DNA of 64,000 bases from Saccopteryx bilineata (lineage: Eukaryota > Chordata > Mammalia > Chiroptera > Emballonuridae), in NCBI RefSeq assembly GCF_036850765.1, contig NC_089501.1, positions 16,840,997 through 16,904,996 of the forward strand, read 5' to 3'. Under the pieces are notes generated by a model. That model was not told the DNA's origin. It made no database searches and was given only the letters and a program-made list of their open reading frames with translations. Position numbers and translations under genes: made by a program. Below, piece after piece: positions 1 to 10,510 of the stretch (position 1 is its first letter; the number at the start of each line of letters is the position of its first letter).

Positions 1-275
1 GGAGAAAAACCTGCTGACTGGAATGAAAACTGGTACAGCCATTATGGAAAATAGTATGGAGTCTCCTCAAAAAATTAAGAATAAAGTCACCATATGACCC
101 AGCAACCCCTTTTCCGGGTATTTACCCCCCAAAATTGAAAATATGTATTTCCAAAGATGTATGCACCCCTAAGTTCATTGCAGCATTTTTCATGGTGGCC
201 AAGAGATATAAACAACCAAAGTGGCCCTCGATAGATGATTGGATAAAGAAGATGGGGTACATATATACAATGAAA

Positions 276-597
276 GCTTGACCAGGCAGTGGCACAGTGG
301 GTAGAGCATCGACCTGGGATGCTGAGGGCCCAGGTTCAAAACCCCAAGGTCGCCAGCTTGAGCACAGGCTCATCCGGCCAGAGTGCGGGGTCACTAGCTT
401 GAGCCCCAAGATCACTGGCTTGAGCAAGAGGTCATTAGCTCAGCTAGAGTCCCTTGGTCAAGGCACATATAAGAAAGCAATCAATGAACAACTAAAGTCT
501 TGCAACGACAAGTTGATGCTTCTTATCACTCTGCCTTCCTATCTATCTGCCTGTCTGTGTCACACACACACAAACAAAAAAAGGAAAGAGAGAAAAT
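276..597 (+). mobile_element. tRNA-derived SINE, type B (GACCAGG...GCACAGTGG head)
   Basis: The head 'CTTGACCAGGCAGTGGCACAGTGG' region is an A-box-like start and 'CAGGTTCAAAACC' is B-box-like. The tRNA-unrelated body has repeated GCTTGAGC words and the conserved 'AAGAAAGCAATCAATGAAC' and 'TTGATGCTTCTTATC' blocks, then a CT-rich stretch and an A-rich tail. It lies within the old L1. No clean target duplication is visible. Exact family name not determined. Confidence 0.85.
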
Positions 598-882
598 ATG
601 AAATATAAATATTTCTATTTGTGACAACATGGATGAAACTTGAGAATTTGCTAAGTAAAAAAAGTCAGGAAAAAAATCAAGAATTATATTATTTTACTCA
701 TGTGGGATATAAAACTGAAAATAACAAATGAACAAACAAGATATACAAACAAACAAAAACTTATAAACACAGACACAGTATGGTAGTTACGAGAGGAAAG
801 GGACTGGTAGTAAAGGAAGTCAAATAATATGGTGGACACACAATGCAATATACAGATGTGCATTATAAAATTGTACACTTAA

Positions 883-1274
883 GGCCATGGCCAGTTTGCT
901 CAGTGGTAGAGCATCGGTCCAGCATGTGAATGTCCTGGGTTTGATTCCTGGCCAGGGCACACAGGAGAAGCAGCCATCTGCTTCTTCCCCCTTCTCCTTC
1001 TCCTTTCTCTCTCTTCCCGTTCTGCAGCCAAGGCTCCGTTGAAGAAAAGTTGGCCTGGGCATTGAGGTTAGCTCCATAGCATCCACTTCAAGTACTAGAA
1101 TGGATCCAGTTGCAACAGAGCAATGCCCCAGATGAGCAGAGCATCGCCCTTTAGTGGGCATGCCAGTTGGATCCCGGTTAGGCGCATGCAGAAGTCGGTC
1201 TCTCTGCCTCCCTGCTTCTCACTTCAGAAAAATACAAAAATAAAAAAGTAAGTAAGTAAGTAAATAAATAAATG
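883..1274 (+). mobile_element. tRNA-derived SINE, type A (GGCC..GGCCAGTTTGCTCAGTGG head)
   Basis: The head carries a pol III A box (GCTCAGTGGTAGAGC) and B box (GGTTTGATTCC). The body has 'ACACAGGAGAAG', 'CATCTGCTTCT', a CT-rich run, 'GCATGCAGAAGTC' and a tail from 'CTTCAGAAAAATACAAA' that expands into TAAG/TAAA units. Target duplications flank it: AAATTGTACACTTAA (868-882) and AAATTATACACTTGA (1275-1289). Confidence 0.92.
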
Positions 1275-1302
1275 AAATTATACACTTGAAACCTGTATAA
1301 TC

Positions 1303-1671
1303 CTTTTTTTTTTTTGACAGAGACAGAGTCAGAGAGAGGAATAGATAGGGACAGACAGACAGGAAGGGAGAGAGATGAAAAGCATCAATTCTTCATTGTG
1401 CCACCTCAGTTGTTGATTGATTGTTTTCGCATATGTGGCTTGACCAGAGGACTACAGCAGAGCCAGTGGTCCCTTGCTCAAGCCAGTGACCTTTGGGCTC
1501 AAGCCAGCAACCATGGGGTCATGTCTATGATCCCACATTCAAGCCAGTGAACCTGCACTCAAGCTGGTGAGCCTGTGCTAAGATTGGATGAGCCCATGTT
1601 CAAGCTGGCAACCCAAGGTCTTCCACCTCTCAGTCTGATGCTCTGTCCACTGTGTCACTGCCTGGTCAAGC
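1303..1671 (-). mobile_element. tRNA-derived SINE, type B, reverse orientation
   Basis: A poly-T start is followed by GACAGAGACAGAG, the reverse complement of the type B CT-rich tail, and it ends with 'GTGTCACTGCCTGGTCAAGC', the reverse of the SINE head. Duplications GAAACCTGTATAATC (1288-1302) and GAAACCTATGTAATC (1672-1686) flank it. The overlap with the preceding duplication shows it entered the L1 end next to the type A SINE. Confidence 0.92.
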
Positions 1672-1725
1672 GAAACCTATGTAATCTTATTAACCAATGT
1701 CACCTCAATAAATTTAATTTTTTTA

Positions 1726-3220
1726 AATGGCATTCATAGATAATACTTCAAGGACAGATATGCAGCGGTCTTTCAAGAAAGAAACCAGGAGTATTTTGCC
1801 TTGAACATTCACCTCTGCATGTTATTGCATGTTTCTTTTACTTTTTTTCTTTCTGTATAGACCAATTTTCTCTGGTCCTGTCTCTGCATGATGAAATAAA
1901 TATGTTCACACAGAGTTCCTAAGCCCATACTCAGTGTCCAATAATATGAAGAACCCTCCTTTCTCTTAGTTCTAATTACATCTTGGTGCAAGTGTTCAAT
2001 TGGAAATATGTCCAAGAGCAGAGCTTCCCAGTGAAACGTGGCTGCTAGACCCACCCATGAGAAGTGGCAGGCAATTCCAGGGGGAAGAGACTGAGCAGAA
2101 ATGCCAGTAGTTGGAGACATCAACATGTAATAATTTCAATGGCTGCAACTTTTTCCCAAGGCATCTTTCTCTTTAAATCTCTTAGCTTACAACTATTAGG
2201 TGGTCCTTCTAATTAAATTCCAGAGAGAGTAGATGTCGTTTCAAAACATTTTTCTTATAGCCTCCTAGGCAGTACATCACAGGCCTGTCTATAATTTGAC
2301 AGCCATTGTACTGGAGTCTTGAGGCACAACACATTATTGTGTAGGCCTCCGAGGATGGATTAGAGTTAGATTTTCCCAGAGGCATGGCAGATATTCTGAG
2401 ATTTGGCCTGTCTAGTACCGTAACATAGCTCTCTCAGTCATGTCAAAGAGAAATGTCACACATATATTTTTTATATAGTGATGTTAACTACAGTCATACC
2501 AGGGACCATTATTTCTCTGGAGATAATCCTTGAAGGGGAAAATAAAACTCCATGGGCAATTATGTTTGGGATAAACAGCAAGGTTAATTCCTTTTTTAGA
2601 TTTACACAAAGTATATTAGATTATTAAGTACTTAGAGAAGAATATTTATACCTTTATTTAACCCATTTATCACCCTTTTTGGATGGTATAATATAGTAAC
2701 AGGTCTTATTTTGCATATTATAGAGACCAACTCTTTAAGTTTTATTAAGTGGGGGGGGAATGCAACCTAACTTTACATATAAACTAAGAACCAGTACATT
2801 AAATTGTTTTCTCTTTAGAATCTCCCTGAATAAACTACCTTAGTCCTCTCTCTCAAGAAGCCTGACTCTGTGCTCAATCCTATAGATTACAAAATGTTGC
2901 TTTCATTAACTATTCTTTTTTTTTTTGAAGCCAGAAATTTTTAATCTTAAAGGATACAATTTTGGTGAAAGAATAAGGCTTGCATTCCAAAACTTTGATT
3001 TGGGATGTCAAATATGATTTCTGAAAAAAAAAAAGAGGGTATAATTTTGGTACATAAATAAAAGACTGGAAAAACACAATTATATTAAAATCAGTTCATC
3101 AACCATAACACATGTGCTACTCTTGTGGGGGATATTATAATAGGACAAATTAGGCCGGCTATACATGTGTGAAATATATGAGAAATCTCTGTACCTTCCC
3201 CTCAATTTTATTGAGAAACT
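1726..3220. other. Single-copy non-coding stretch
   Basis: AT-rich DNA with no supported gene. The longest open frame (about 105 codons, minus strand near 1809-2126) has no recognisable domain, splice context or codon bias. A short G run lies at 2751-2758. Confidence 0.5.
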
Positions 3221-3595
3221 TTTTTTTCCTTTGTATTGAATTTATTGGGGTGACACAGGTTAACAAAATTATACAGGCTTAAGATGCAAAATTCCACAAC
3301 ACATCATGTGTACACTGTACTGTGTGTTAACACCCCAAGTCAAGTCTCCCTCCATCACCATTTATCCCCGTATAACCTCCTTTGCTTCCCCCACCTGCCG
3401 CTCCACCCCCCACAGAATCACCACACTGTTATCTGTGTCCATGAGTTTTTTCTTCTCTTTTATCTTTTTTGGTCACTCTCTCCATAGCCCCACAGCTGTC
3501 AGCCTGCTCTCCATGACTCTGTCTCTATTTTGTTTCTTTATTTCATTTTTTAATTTTCACATAACATTTCCCTTTCCAAATATCATTTCACACCT
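3221..3595 (-). mobile_element. Old L1 3' end fragment
   Basis: The sequence 'TTGAATTTATTGGGGTGACA' followed by 'GGTTAACAAAATTATACAGG', a C-rich tract with CACCCCAAGTCAAGTCTCC and 'CACCACACTGTTATCTGTGTCC' is the reverse complement of a bat-type L1 3' UTR. It is diverged and truncated on its 5' side. Confidence 0.75.
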
Positions 3596-3844
3596 AAACT
3601 AAAATGTTTTAGTTTTGATTCTATCTTTAAGGGAAAGGCAAGTGATGGAGGCAGTGATGAAACTGAGAGTGTGTAAAATAATTGGCAGCACCCTTGGGGG
3701 TCAACACCTGTAAATTAAAAAGAAATGGACATAAATTTCAGCATAAAAGAAAGGCTATTAGTTTTCTTTCCAGGAAATGAAAATGAAGTATGTTCCAAAT
3801 TATGGAATATTTACCATAGAGCCAGTGTTAGTTAACAGTAATAG

Positions 3845-3871
3845 CACACACACACACACACACACACACAC
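3845..3871. repeat. (CA)n microsatellite
   Basis: About 13 perfect CA dinucleotides. Confidence 0.97.
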
Positions 3872-3929
3872 ATTATGAAACGTGTCTATGTCTATACACT
3901 CTATGTACTTGAATTTATTTCATTAACAT

Positions 3930-4105
3930 AGTGAATCTATGATGGAATAAAATGTCACTCTTATTTTCCAAATTTAAAAACTGAGACACAGAAAAAAAAA
4001 ACCAGAAAAAAAAACACTGAGACACAGAAAGTTTAAGTAGAATGCCTAAGGACACATAACCTGTTATTTGTTAAACCAGGATTTAAATCAGGTACTTGAC
4101 CCTAT
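3930..4105 (-). mobile_element. MIR SINE fragment
   Basis: The order 'TTATTTTCCAAATTTAAAAACTGAGACACAGA', 'AAGTTTAAGTAGAATGCC', 'GGACACATAACC', 'AACCAGGATTTAAATCAGG' follows the reverse complement of the mammalian MIR core. The segment ACTGAGACACAGAAA occurs twice (about 3980 and 4014), a local tandem duplication within the copy. Confidence 0.65.
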
Positions 4106-5503
4106 GGAGTTATGAATGGCACAGAGTTTTGTTTTCTGGATGTAGATGTCTAAAATGAAAGAAGGAAAATTGTTTTATTCAACTTAAACTGAGTAATAAT
4201 AATAGCTATTAGAGTTTTCATCATATTATGGGCTAATTAGGTACAAAGTTTATAGCAGTATCTCACAGATCTTAAATATGCCTTTTTTTCTATACTATAG
4301 ACAAACTCCAGTCAAATTTGCCTTACCTAATTCTCTTCAGTTTAATTTAGACTTCTTCACAGAACATTTCAACCTAATATTTGAGTATCTCAGCCATTTG
4401 GAAAATTTAAATAAGGTACATTTATCTTTATTGTCTTGTGTAAATACCAAAACTTTATAGGTCATTGGTTACCTCTAATTCTGTTTTAAGGAGTGTTACA
4501 TATCACACAGCAGCTTTCCTTTGTTGTAGTATGAAGCTATACACTTGGTGAGCTTTGCTTAGTCACAATCCCAAAGAAATAAAATTTATTTCCCTTTATT
4601 TGCTAACTATATCAAATCATCTTTATAAAAGCAAATTAAGTATGCCTTAAGTGTAAGTTCCATTTATACTTTTAACTTCCTTTTTGAAAGGACCCATATA
4701 TATATACACTATTTTATGTTTAGCAGAGCTTGGGAATCCAGGGTGGAGAAATAAAGTAATTTCCTGAGGGGCTAACGGATGAGACCCTACTGAGTGTAGA
4801 AAAGAATTACAGAGCATTCAGTCTGATTTTTAGAGAGCTGGGCTACACCTATAAATTTATGCATCTTTTATCCTTTAATAAAAAAGATACTTAAAAATAG
4901 ATCTATTTTAGCAAAGTTCACAGAACTGCTCCATTCTATTTTATACTTGTGAAACAGGTTAAAATAATTTTAATTGCACATGTTTTGGCATATTAAAAAT
5001 CTCAAATCACTTTTTATAATTTAAAGGTCTATAGTAAGATAGATCCTTGAGAAATTAGCAAAGAAAAAAAATAGTACACTCAAGTGTTTTACATTAGTTT
5101 TTGTTTTGTTTTGTTTTGAACAACAAGAAGGGAAGAATTCCCTTACTGTAATAAAAGGTTAATGTATTTGGTGCTCAGACTTGTTAAAAAATGCTAATCT
5201 TGAAATAATTATTCCCAGATATTTAAATATATATTATTTTAATGTAAACTCTAGATGGATGCTTTACCAGAGAAAAAAGTCTGTCAAAACTCTAGATTCT
5301 CTGTTACTAAGTGCAGCAATTGTTTTCTGGAAGTGAATGCCCAGAAAAGGACTGTATCATTCAGTCCTCATTGCAATTAAGTGTAGCCATGTGACTGAGC
5401 CTAAAATAATTAAATGTGAGCACAATTTCTACACACCAGAGAATTTTGAGACTGATTAGATTGGTCTAGGGGAAAAATGATAATCAACCACCTAAATAAA
5501 AGA
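4106..5503. other. Single-copy non-coding stretch
   Basis: AT-rich sequence with no recognisable gene. A small GTTTT run lies near 5101-5117, and 5300-5460 has the look of an old degraded interspersed repeat that I cannot name. Confidence 0.45.
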
Positions 5504-5516
5504 TTAAAAATCTTCT

Positions 5517-5715
5517 TTTTTTTTTTTTTGACATTCAATTATGTTGCATACCCATCACCCAAAGTCAAATTGTCTTCCATCACCTTCTATCTGGTTTTCT
5601 TTGTGCCCCTCCCCCACCTTCTCCCTCTCCTCCCTCCCCCCCTTCCCAGTAACCACCACACTCTTGTCCATGTCTCTGAGTCTCATTTTCATGTCCCACC
5701 TATGTATGGAATCAT
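5517..5715 (-). mobile_element. Short 5'-truncated young L1 with an early 3' end
   Basis: The reverse complement matches the 3' UTR of the long L1s in this window: GTGGTTACTGGGAAGG, a purine-rich run, then TTTGGGTGATGGGTATGCAA. Duplications TTAAAAATCTTCT flank it (5504-5516 and 5716-5728). The A-tail begins right after 'AATTGAATGTC', about 75 nt before the canonical L1 end seen at 33950 and 48239. Confidence 0.88.
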
Positions 5716-5851
5716 TTAAAAATCTTCTGAATGATCAATATAGTTACAAATCTTGCTTCAAAGTGTTCTCTTGTTCCAGTGTTTGATTAACAGTAAGTTG
5801 TCTCGTGGACCAATTATTGAATTGATGCATGTGGCAATGTTTTCTTTTTTT

Positions 5852-6204
5852 ACTTTCTTTTTTTTTTATCAAGTGAGAGGCAGGGAGGCAGAGAGACAGA
5901 CTCCCACATGGACCCTCACCAGGTACAACCTGGAAACCTCTGTCAGGGGCTGAGGCATTGCCCATCTAGCAATGGAGCTATTTTAGCACCTGAGACAAGG
6001 CCATGGAGCCACCCTCAGTGCCCAGGGACAACTTGCTCAAACCATTCAAGCCATAGCTGCAGGAGGGGAAGAGAGAGAGAGAAGAGGAAAGGTAGGCGTA
6101 GAGAAACTGATGGTTGCTTCTCCAGTGTGCCTTGACTGGGAATCGAATTGGGACTTTCACATGCTGGGCAATGCTTTACCACTGAGTCAAACTACCATGG
6201 CCGG
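5852..6204 (-). mobile_element. tRNA-derived SINE, type A, reverse
   Basis: A poly-T region is followed by GAGAGGCAGGGAGGCAGAGAGACAGACTC and the copy ends with 'ACCACTGAGTCAAACTACCATGGCC', the reverse of the SINE head. The B box appears as GGAATCGAATTGGG. It is moderately diverged. Confidence 0.9.
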
Positions 6205-7389
6205 AATTTTTTCATAATTTGGTTTTTAGAATGATTTATTTGATGAGATTATTAATCATTTATTTATAAAGTATAAATTCCAACAATTAAACAGAATTAC
6301 TTAAATATTAGCTATCTAAAAAATTCCATTCTGTGTGGACCAATGTTTTAATTTTGATATAAAATGTCTGTTCCGTGAGGAAACATATTTTGCCTAAGCA
6401 ACTTAAATACACTGTGAAACATTTCTTATGGTTGCCTTGGTGTTAGTCATTAGGCATACATTTTACCCCTCTCCTTAGCCAACAATATTTCTTTATTAGG
6501 CAGATATTTGTATCAAAACTAGAGCATTGTCTACATGGAATTCAAACTGAGCACTGGCAAGTTCTTGAAGATGTGCAACAAGCCAAATCTGTACAAAAGA
6601 AGAAAAGAAAAAACCTGAAATAAATATTAAAGGCCCTATGGCAAAGTTTGTGTAGAATTTGGAGAATCATATATTTGGAATATATGCTACACAATTCAAG
6701 TCCTACATCAGAACAAGATAAATAATACTTTCAAAGGAAGGGATTGACTCTAATTCATCCATTGTCTTTATCCTTTTCTAGAATATAGGCATTCTCTTCC
6801 TTCTGTATTTTTCAGTAAGAAGTGAGTAGAACCATGTTTGGTCTTTCTTCTTTGTAAACATCCATTCATTCAATTCACAACAACTCCAAGCATTACACCT
6901 TGGGATGCAAACTTGCTTAAGGAAATGTGCTGAAACCAGGAGAGGTACAGAAAAAGCATTTATTTATCTTCATAGAGAACTATAAACCATATCTCTAGTG
7001 ATTTTTTAGTTCAGCCAAAAAAGTAATTGACCACAGTAGATGAATGGCTGTTAGAAAGTAGAAATTGAAAACTATAAAATTTTAATAAAAATCTTTCTCT
7101 TCAGGGTGACTCAACAAATAAACAATAATAATAATAAGCCTCTCAAAAGAAATGTGCAACAAAAAGAAAATAAAACAATATCTTGGTACATAAAAATACC
7201 ATATCTATTTTTTCTACACAAAGCAAATAAAAATTTTAGTAGATATTGAGTCTATTACAAGCTTATGTTAATTCTGTAGAACAGAACTAGGAAGGCCTTA
7301 AAGTATATAAACTGAAATGCAAAAATGTGAATCAAAGAGAAAAAAATTTAAAAACAAAATAAAACAGCAAAATAAAACTTTATTTTCTG
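6205..7389. other. Single-copy non-coding stretch
   Basis: Very AT-rich with many short stop-interrupted frames. No gene, RNA or repeat is recognised. Confidence 0.5.
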
Positions 7390-7819
7390 GCCTGACCCGA
7401 TGGTTGCGCAATGGACAGAGCGTTGTTGGACTGGGTTGCAGAGGACCCAGATTTGAAACCCTGAGGTTGCCAGCTTGAGCACAGGCTCATTCAGCTTGAG
7501 GACAGGCTCACTAGCTTGAGTGAGGGGTCACTGGCTTGAGTGTGGGATCAAAGACATGACTGTATGGTTGCTGGCTTGTGCCCATAGGTTGCTGGCTTAA
7601 GCCCAAGGTCGCTGGCTTGAGCAAGGGGTAGGTTGCTGGCTTGAGCAAGGGATCACTCACTCTGCTGTAGCTCCCCCCCCCTCCCGTCAAGGCTCATAGG
7701 AGAAAGCAATCACTGAACAACTAAGGAACTGCAACAAAGAATTGATGCTCCTTATCTCTCTCCCTTCCTGTCTACCTATCCCTATCTGTGCCTCTCTCCG
7801 TCTCTGTCACACAAAAAAA
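7390..7819 (+). mobile_element. tRNA-derived SINE, type B, with expanded internal repeats
   Basis: The head is GCCTGACCCGATGGTTGCGC, with B box AGATTTGAAACCC. Its middle is unusually long because units like GTTGCTGGCTTGAGC recur many times between about 7470 and 7660. The conserved 3' part (GAGAAAGCAATCACTGAAC, TTGATGCTCCTTATC) and a CT-rich stretch end in an A run. Confidence 0.88.
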
Positions 7820-7874
7820 GGAAAGAAACTGTATACTAAGTATTTATAAGATACAGTTTCTTTCCTTTTTTTGT
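7811..7874. repeat. Perfect 24-bp inverted repeat, 16-nt loop
   Basis: Arms at 7811-7834 and 7851-7874 are exact reverse complements. The left arm is the tail of the preceding SINE plus its flank; the right arm is its mirror image. The loop is ACTAAGTATTTATAAG. Confidence 0.95.
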
Positions 7875-8021
7875 ACAGAATAAATATGAGATATGGGGGA
7901 GGAACCATTTCAAATGCCAAAAAAAATGACATAAATAAATAAATAATGAAAACAATAGAAGTGATTATTAGCAAAAGTGAAAAAATGAAACTAGAATAAT
8001 CAAAATAAAAAATATACTAAA

Positions 8022-8352
8022 GCCTGACCAGGAGGTGGCGCAGTGGATACAGCGTTGGACTGGGATGCAGAGGACCCAGGCTTGAGACCCCGAGATTTCC
8101 AGCTTGAGTGCAAACTCATCTGGTCTGAACAAAGCTCACCAGCTGGGGCCCAAGGTCGCTGGCTTGAGCAAGGGGTTACTCGGTCTGCTGTAGCCCCACG
8201 GTCAAGGCACAAATGAGAAAGCAATCAATGAACAACTAAGGTGTCACAACAAAAAACTAATTGATGCTTCTCATCTCTTTTTGTTCCTATTTGTCTGTCC
8301 CTATCTAGCCCTCTCTCTGACTCTCTCTGTCTCTGTAAAAAAAAAAAAGTGT
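8022..8352 (+). mobile_element. tRNA-derived SINE, type B
   Basis: The head is GCCTGACCAGGAGGTGGCGC with GGATACAGCGTTGGACTGGG. B-box-like GCTTGAGACC, 'AAGGTCGCTGGCTTGAGC', 'GAGAAAGCAATCAATGAAC' and 'ATTGATGCTTCTCATC' follow, then a CT-rich run and an A tail that leads into an AT microsatellite. It is the best-preserved type B copy here. Confidence 0.92.
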
Positions 8353-8387
8353 ATATATATATACACCTGATATATATATATATATAC

Positions 8388-8446
<59 letters not shown>
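8353..8446. repeat. (AT)n microsatellite with CCTG interruptions
   Basis: AT dinucleotides are interrupted twice by ACCTG. The longest run is at about 8390-8446 and directly abuts the hAT element. Confidence 0.95.
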
Positions 8447-8449
<3 letters not shown>

Positions 8450-9185
8450 GGGTCCCCAAACTTTTTACACAGGGGGCCAGTTCACTGTCCCTCAGACCGT
8501 TGGAGGGCCGGACTATAAAAAAACTATGAACAAATCCCTATGCACACTACACATATCTTATTTTAAAGTAAAAAAACAAAATGGGAACGAATACAATATT
8601 TAAAATAAAGAACAAGTAAATTTAAATCAACAAACTGACCAGTATTTTTTTTTTTTGTATTTTCCTGAAGCTAGAAACGGGGAGAGACAGACAGACTCCC
8701 GCATGCGCCCGACCGAGATCCACCCTGCACGCCCACCAGGGGGGGCGCTCTGCCTACCAGGGGGCGATGCTCTGCCCCTCCGGGGCGTCGCTCTGCAGCG
8801 ACCAGATCCACTTTAGCGCCTGGGGCAGAGGCCAAGGAGCCATCCCCAGCACCTGGGCCATCTCTGCTCCAATGGAGCCTTGGCTGCGGGAGGGGAAGAG
8901 AGAGACAGAGAGGAAGGAGGGGGTGGGAGTGGAGAAGCAAATGGGCGCTTCTCCTATGTGCCCTGGCCGGGAATCGAACCCGGGTCCCCCGCACGCCAGG
9001 CCGATGCTCTACCGCTGAGCCAACCGGCCAGGGCCATGACCAGTATTTCAATGGGAACTATGATCCTCTCACTGACCACCAATGAAAGAGGGAAAGAGGT
9101 GCCCCTTCCAGGTGTGCGGCGCGAGCCGGATAAATGGCCTCAGGGGGCCGCATGCGGCCCGCGGGCCGTAGTTTGGGGACCCCTG
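8447..9185. mobile_element. Non-autonomous hAT (Charlie-like) DNA transposon with nested SINE
   Basis: Perfect 16-bp terminal inverted repeats CAGGGGTCCCCAAACT lie at both ends (8447-8462 and the reverse complement at 9170-9185). The subterminal regions are GC-rich. Without the SINE the element is about 340 bp and has no transposase, so it is a MITE-like copy. The flanks ATATATAT and ATATACAC fit an 8-bp hAT duplication in an AT repeat with two later changes. Family assignment rests on termini and size only. Confidence 0.85.
8648..9036 (-). mobile_element. tRNA-derived SINE, type A, nested in the hAT element
   Basis: Poly-T, then TGTATTTTCCTGAAGC, then the reverse SINE body to 'GCTGAGCCAACCGGCCAGGGCC'. 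The B box is GGAATCGAACCCGGG on this strand. Perfect 12-bp duplications TGACCAGTATTT (8636-8647 and 9037-9048) are hAT sequence. It is little diverged, so it inserted after the hAT copy was in place. Confidence 0.95.
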
Positions 9186-9189
9186 ATAT

Positions 9190-9213
9190 ACACACACACA
9201 CACACACACACAC
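9190..9213. repeat. (CA)n microsatellite
   Basis: About 12 CA dinucleotides directly after the right end of the hAT element. With the AT tract on the left, the transposon sits at the junction of two dinucleotide repeats. Confidence 0.9.
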
Positions 9214-10404
9214 ACTAAAAATACTTTTTAAAATTGAAAGATGAGCTTGGGTTACAAATATTCCTTTATTCTTAAAGATAAAAAATTTTGCTAAAATATA
9301 TTTAAGGGTCATTTCAAGTATAAAATAATATTTTGCACATGGTGTAGTCAGAAGAAATAAAGTTTACCAACCAAGATGCAAAATTCAATCTAATATGAGA
9401 CATTTTCCCTGCAACTCTAAATATTAAAAAATGTTTTCAGAGCATTATGAAGAAAAACATGTTAGTTCATGAATTTTATGATATGCTGGTTTGTTATTGA
9501 CATATAAAGCAAGGGAGAATTCTCAAAAATACAAATGTTCTTAAAATTTAATTTAAGAGAACTATTGAAAGAAATAGTCATCTGTTCCTGGAGTAAATCA
9601 AATATAAACTTGGAAAGACAGAACTGGATATTTAAAAAGATTATAAATAAGCAAAATATCCATTCATCTGAAAATTCTATGGCAGTAAGTAGTATATCTT
9701 TTTGACTGACTGGTCTTCCCTCAGTCTGGATACAATACCTGGCACATAGTAGTAAAGCATAAAATGTGTAAAACTTTAAATAATTGAAAATATGGTTACA
9801 AAATAAAATTCAAGCAAAATTACTTAAAATCAGACATCTATTTTTAATAACGGACAAAAATAATTTAGGTTTTTCAACAGATAGTAATTTATCAACCACT
9901 AGAAGATGAAGAGAAAAGATAAAGGCAAAGAAAGGACCATAAATCACTTAATGCTCTTTATTGCTCTTTGATAATGAGAGAAGTATAAACTTAAATATGA
10001 GTTTTATAAACTCAATGACAATCACAAGTAGAATTAAGGAAAGAATTTCCATCTCCTAAATCTTACAGGTGATGAACAGATAAAATATTACATAAACCAG
10101 AAATAACTCCAAAAAAAGGATAAATAAATTTAGATAAACAAAAATTCACATATTATAAAATCATAAATATATGTAGTAACTCCATATAGAATTTTTAAAA
10201 ATCAAGTCTTATCTCATGTTTCTTTTTAAAAACACTGTCCTCAAACAAAATAACCCAGAACGTAAAAGTGAAAAAACAGAAAAGATACACCGTACAAATA
10301 CAGTTAATCAATTAACTAATCAAACAAGCTGTAATGTTAATATCCCCCCAAAAAAAAATCCAAGACAAATTGTACTATATTGGAGGAATTTATATTAATG
10401 AAAA
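9214..10404. other. Single-copy non-coding stretch
   Basis: AT-rich sequence without recognisable genes. The motif CCTGGCACATAGTAG at about 9740 could be a remnant of an L2 or MIR end, but too little is left to call. Confidence 0.45.
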
Positions 10405-10510
10405 TGGAAAGTGTCAGAGTGCACTCTCCGTAAGAGCAGGTACTTATGTCGATTTTGTTCACTGACGGTCTCGAGTACCTAAAAGTGTCTGACACAAACA
10501 TTGTTTTTGT
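10405..10510 (+). mobile_element. Possible L2 LINE 3' end remnant
   Basis: The order CTCTCCGTAAGAGCAGGTA, 'GATTTTGTTCACTGACG', 'GAGTACCTA', 'GTGTCTGACAC', 'TATTGAATG' follows the L2 3' end at a diverged level. Confidence 0.45.

Larger units (their letters stand above)
1..1725 (+). mobile_element. Old L1 LINE 3' part, split by three SINEs
   Basis: The pieces at about 1-275, 598-882, 1275-1302 and 1672-1725 join into the end of an L1 ORF2 and its 3' UTR. The first piece resembles the ORF2 C-terminal coding region of the three long L1s here (ATGACCCAGCAA, GTTCATTGCAGCA, GGATAAAGAAGATG) but has many stops and indels. The last pieces are the L1 end 'ACACTTGAAACCTGTATAAT...ACCAATGTCACC...AATAAATTTAA'. 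The 5' part lies beyond the left edge of the window. It is dead and older than the SINEs that interrupt it. Confidence 0.85.

Noticed and set aside
3284..3602. Overlapping plus-strand frames of 67 and 98 codons
   Set aside because: They cover an L1 3' UTR fragment in reverse orientation.
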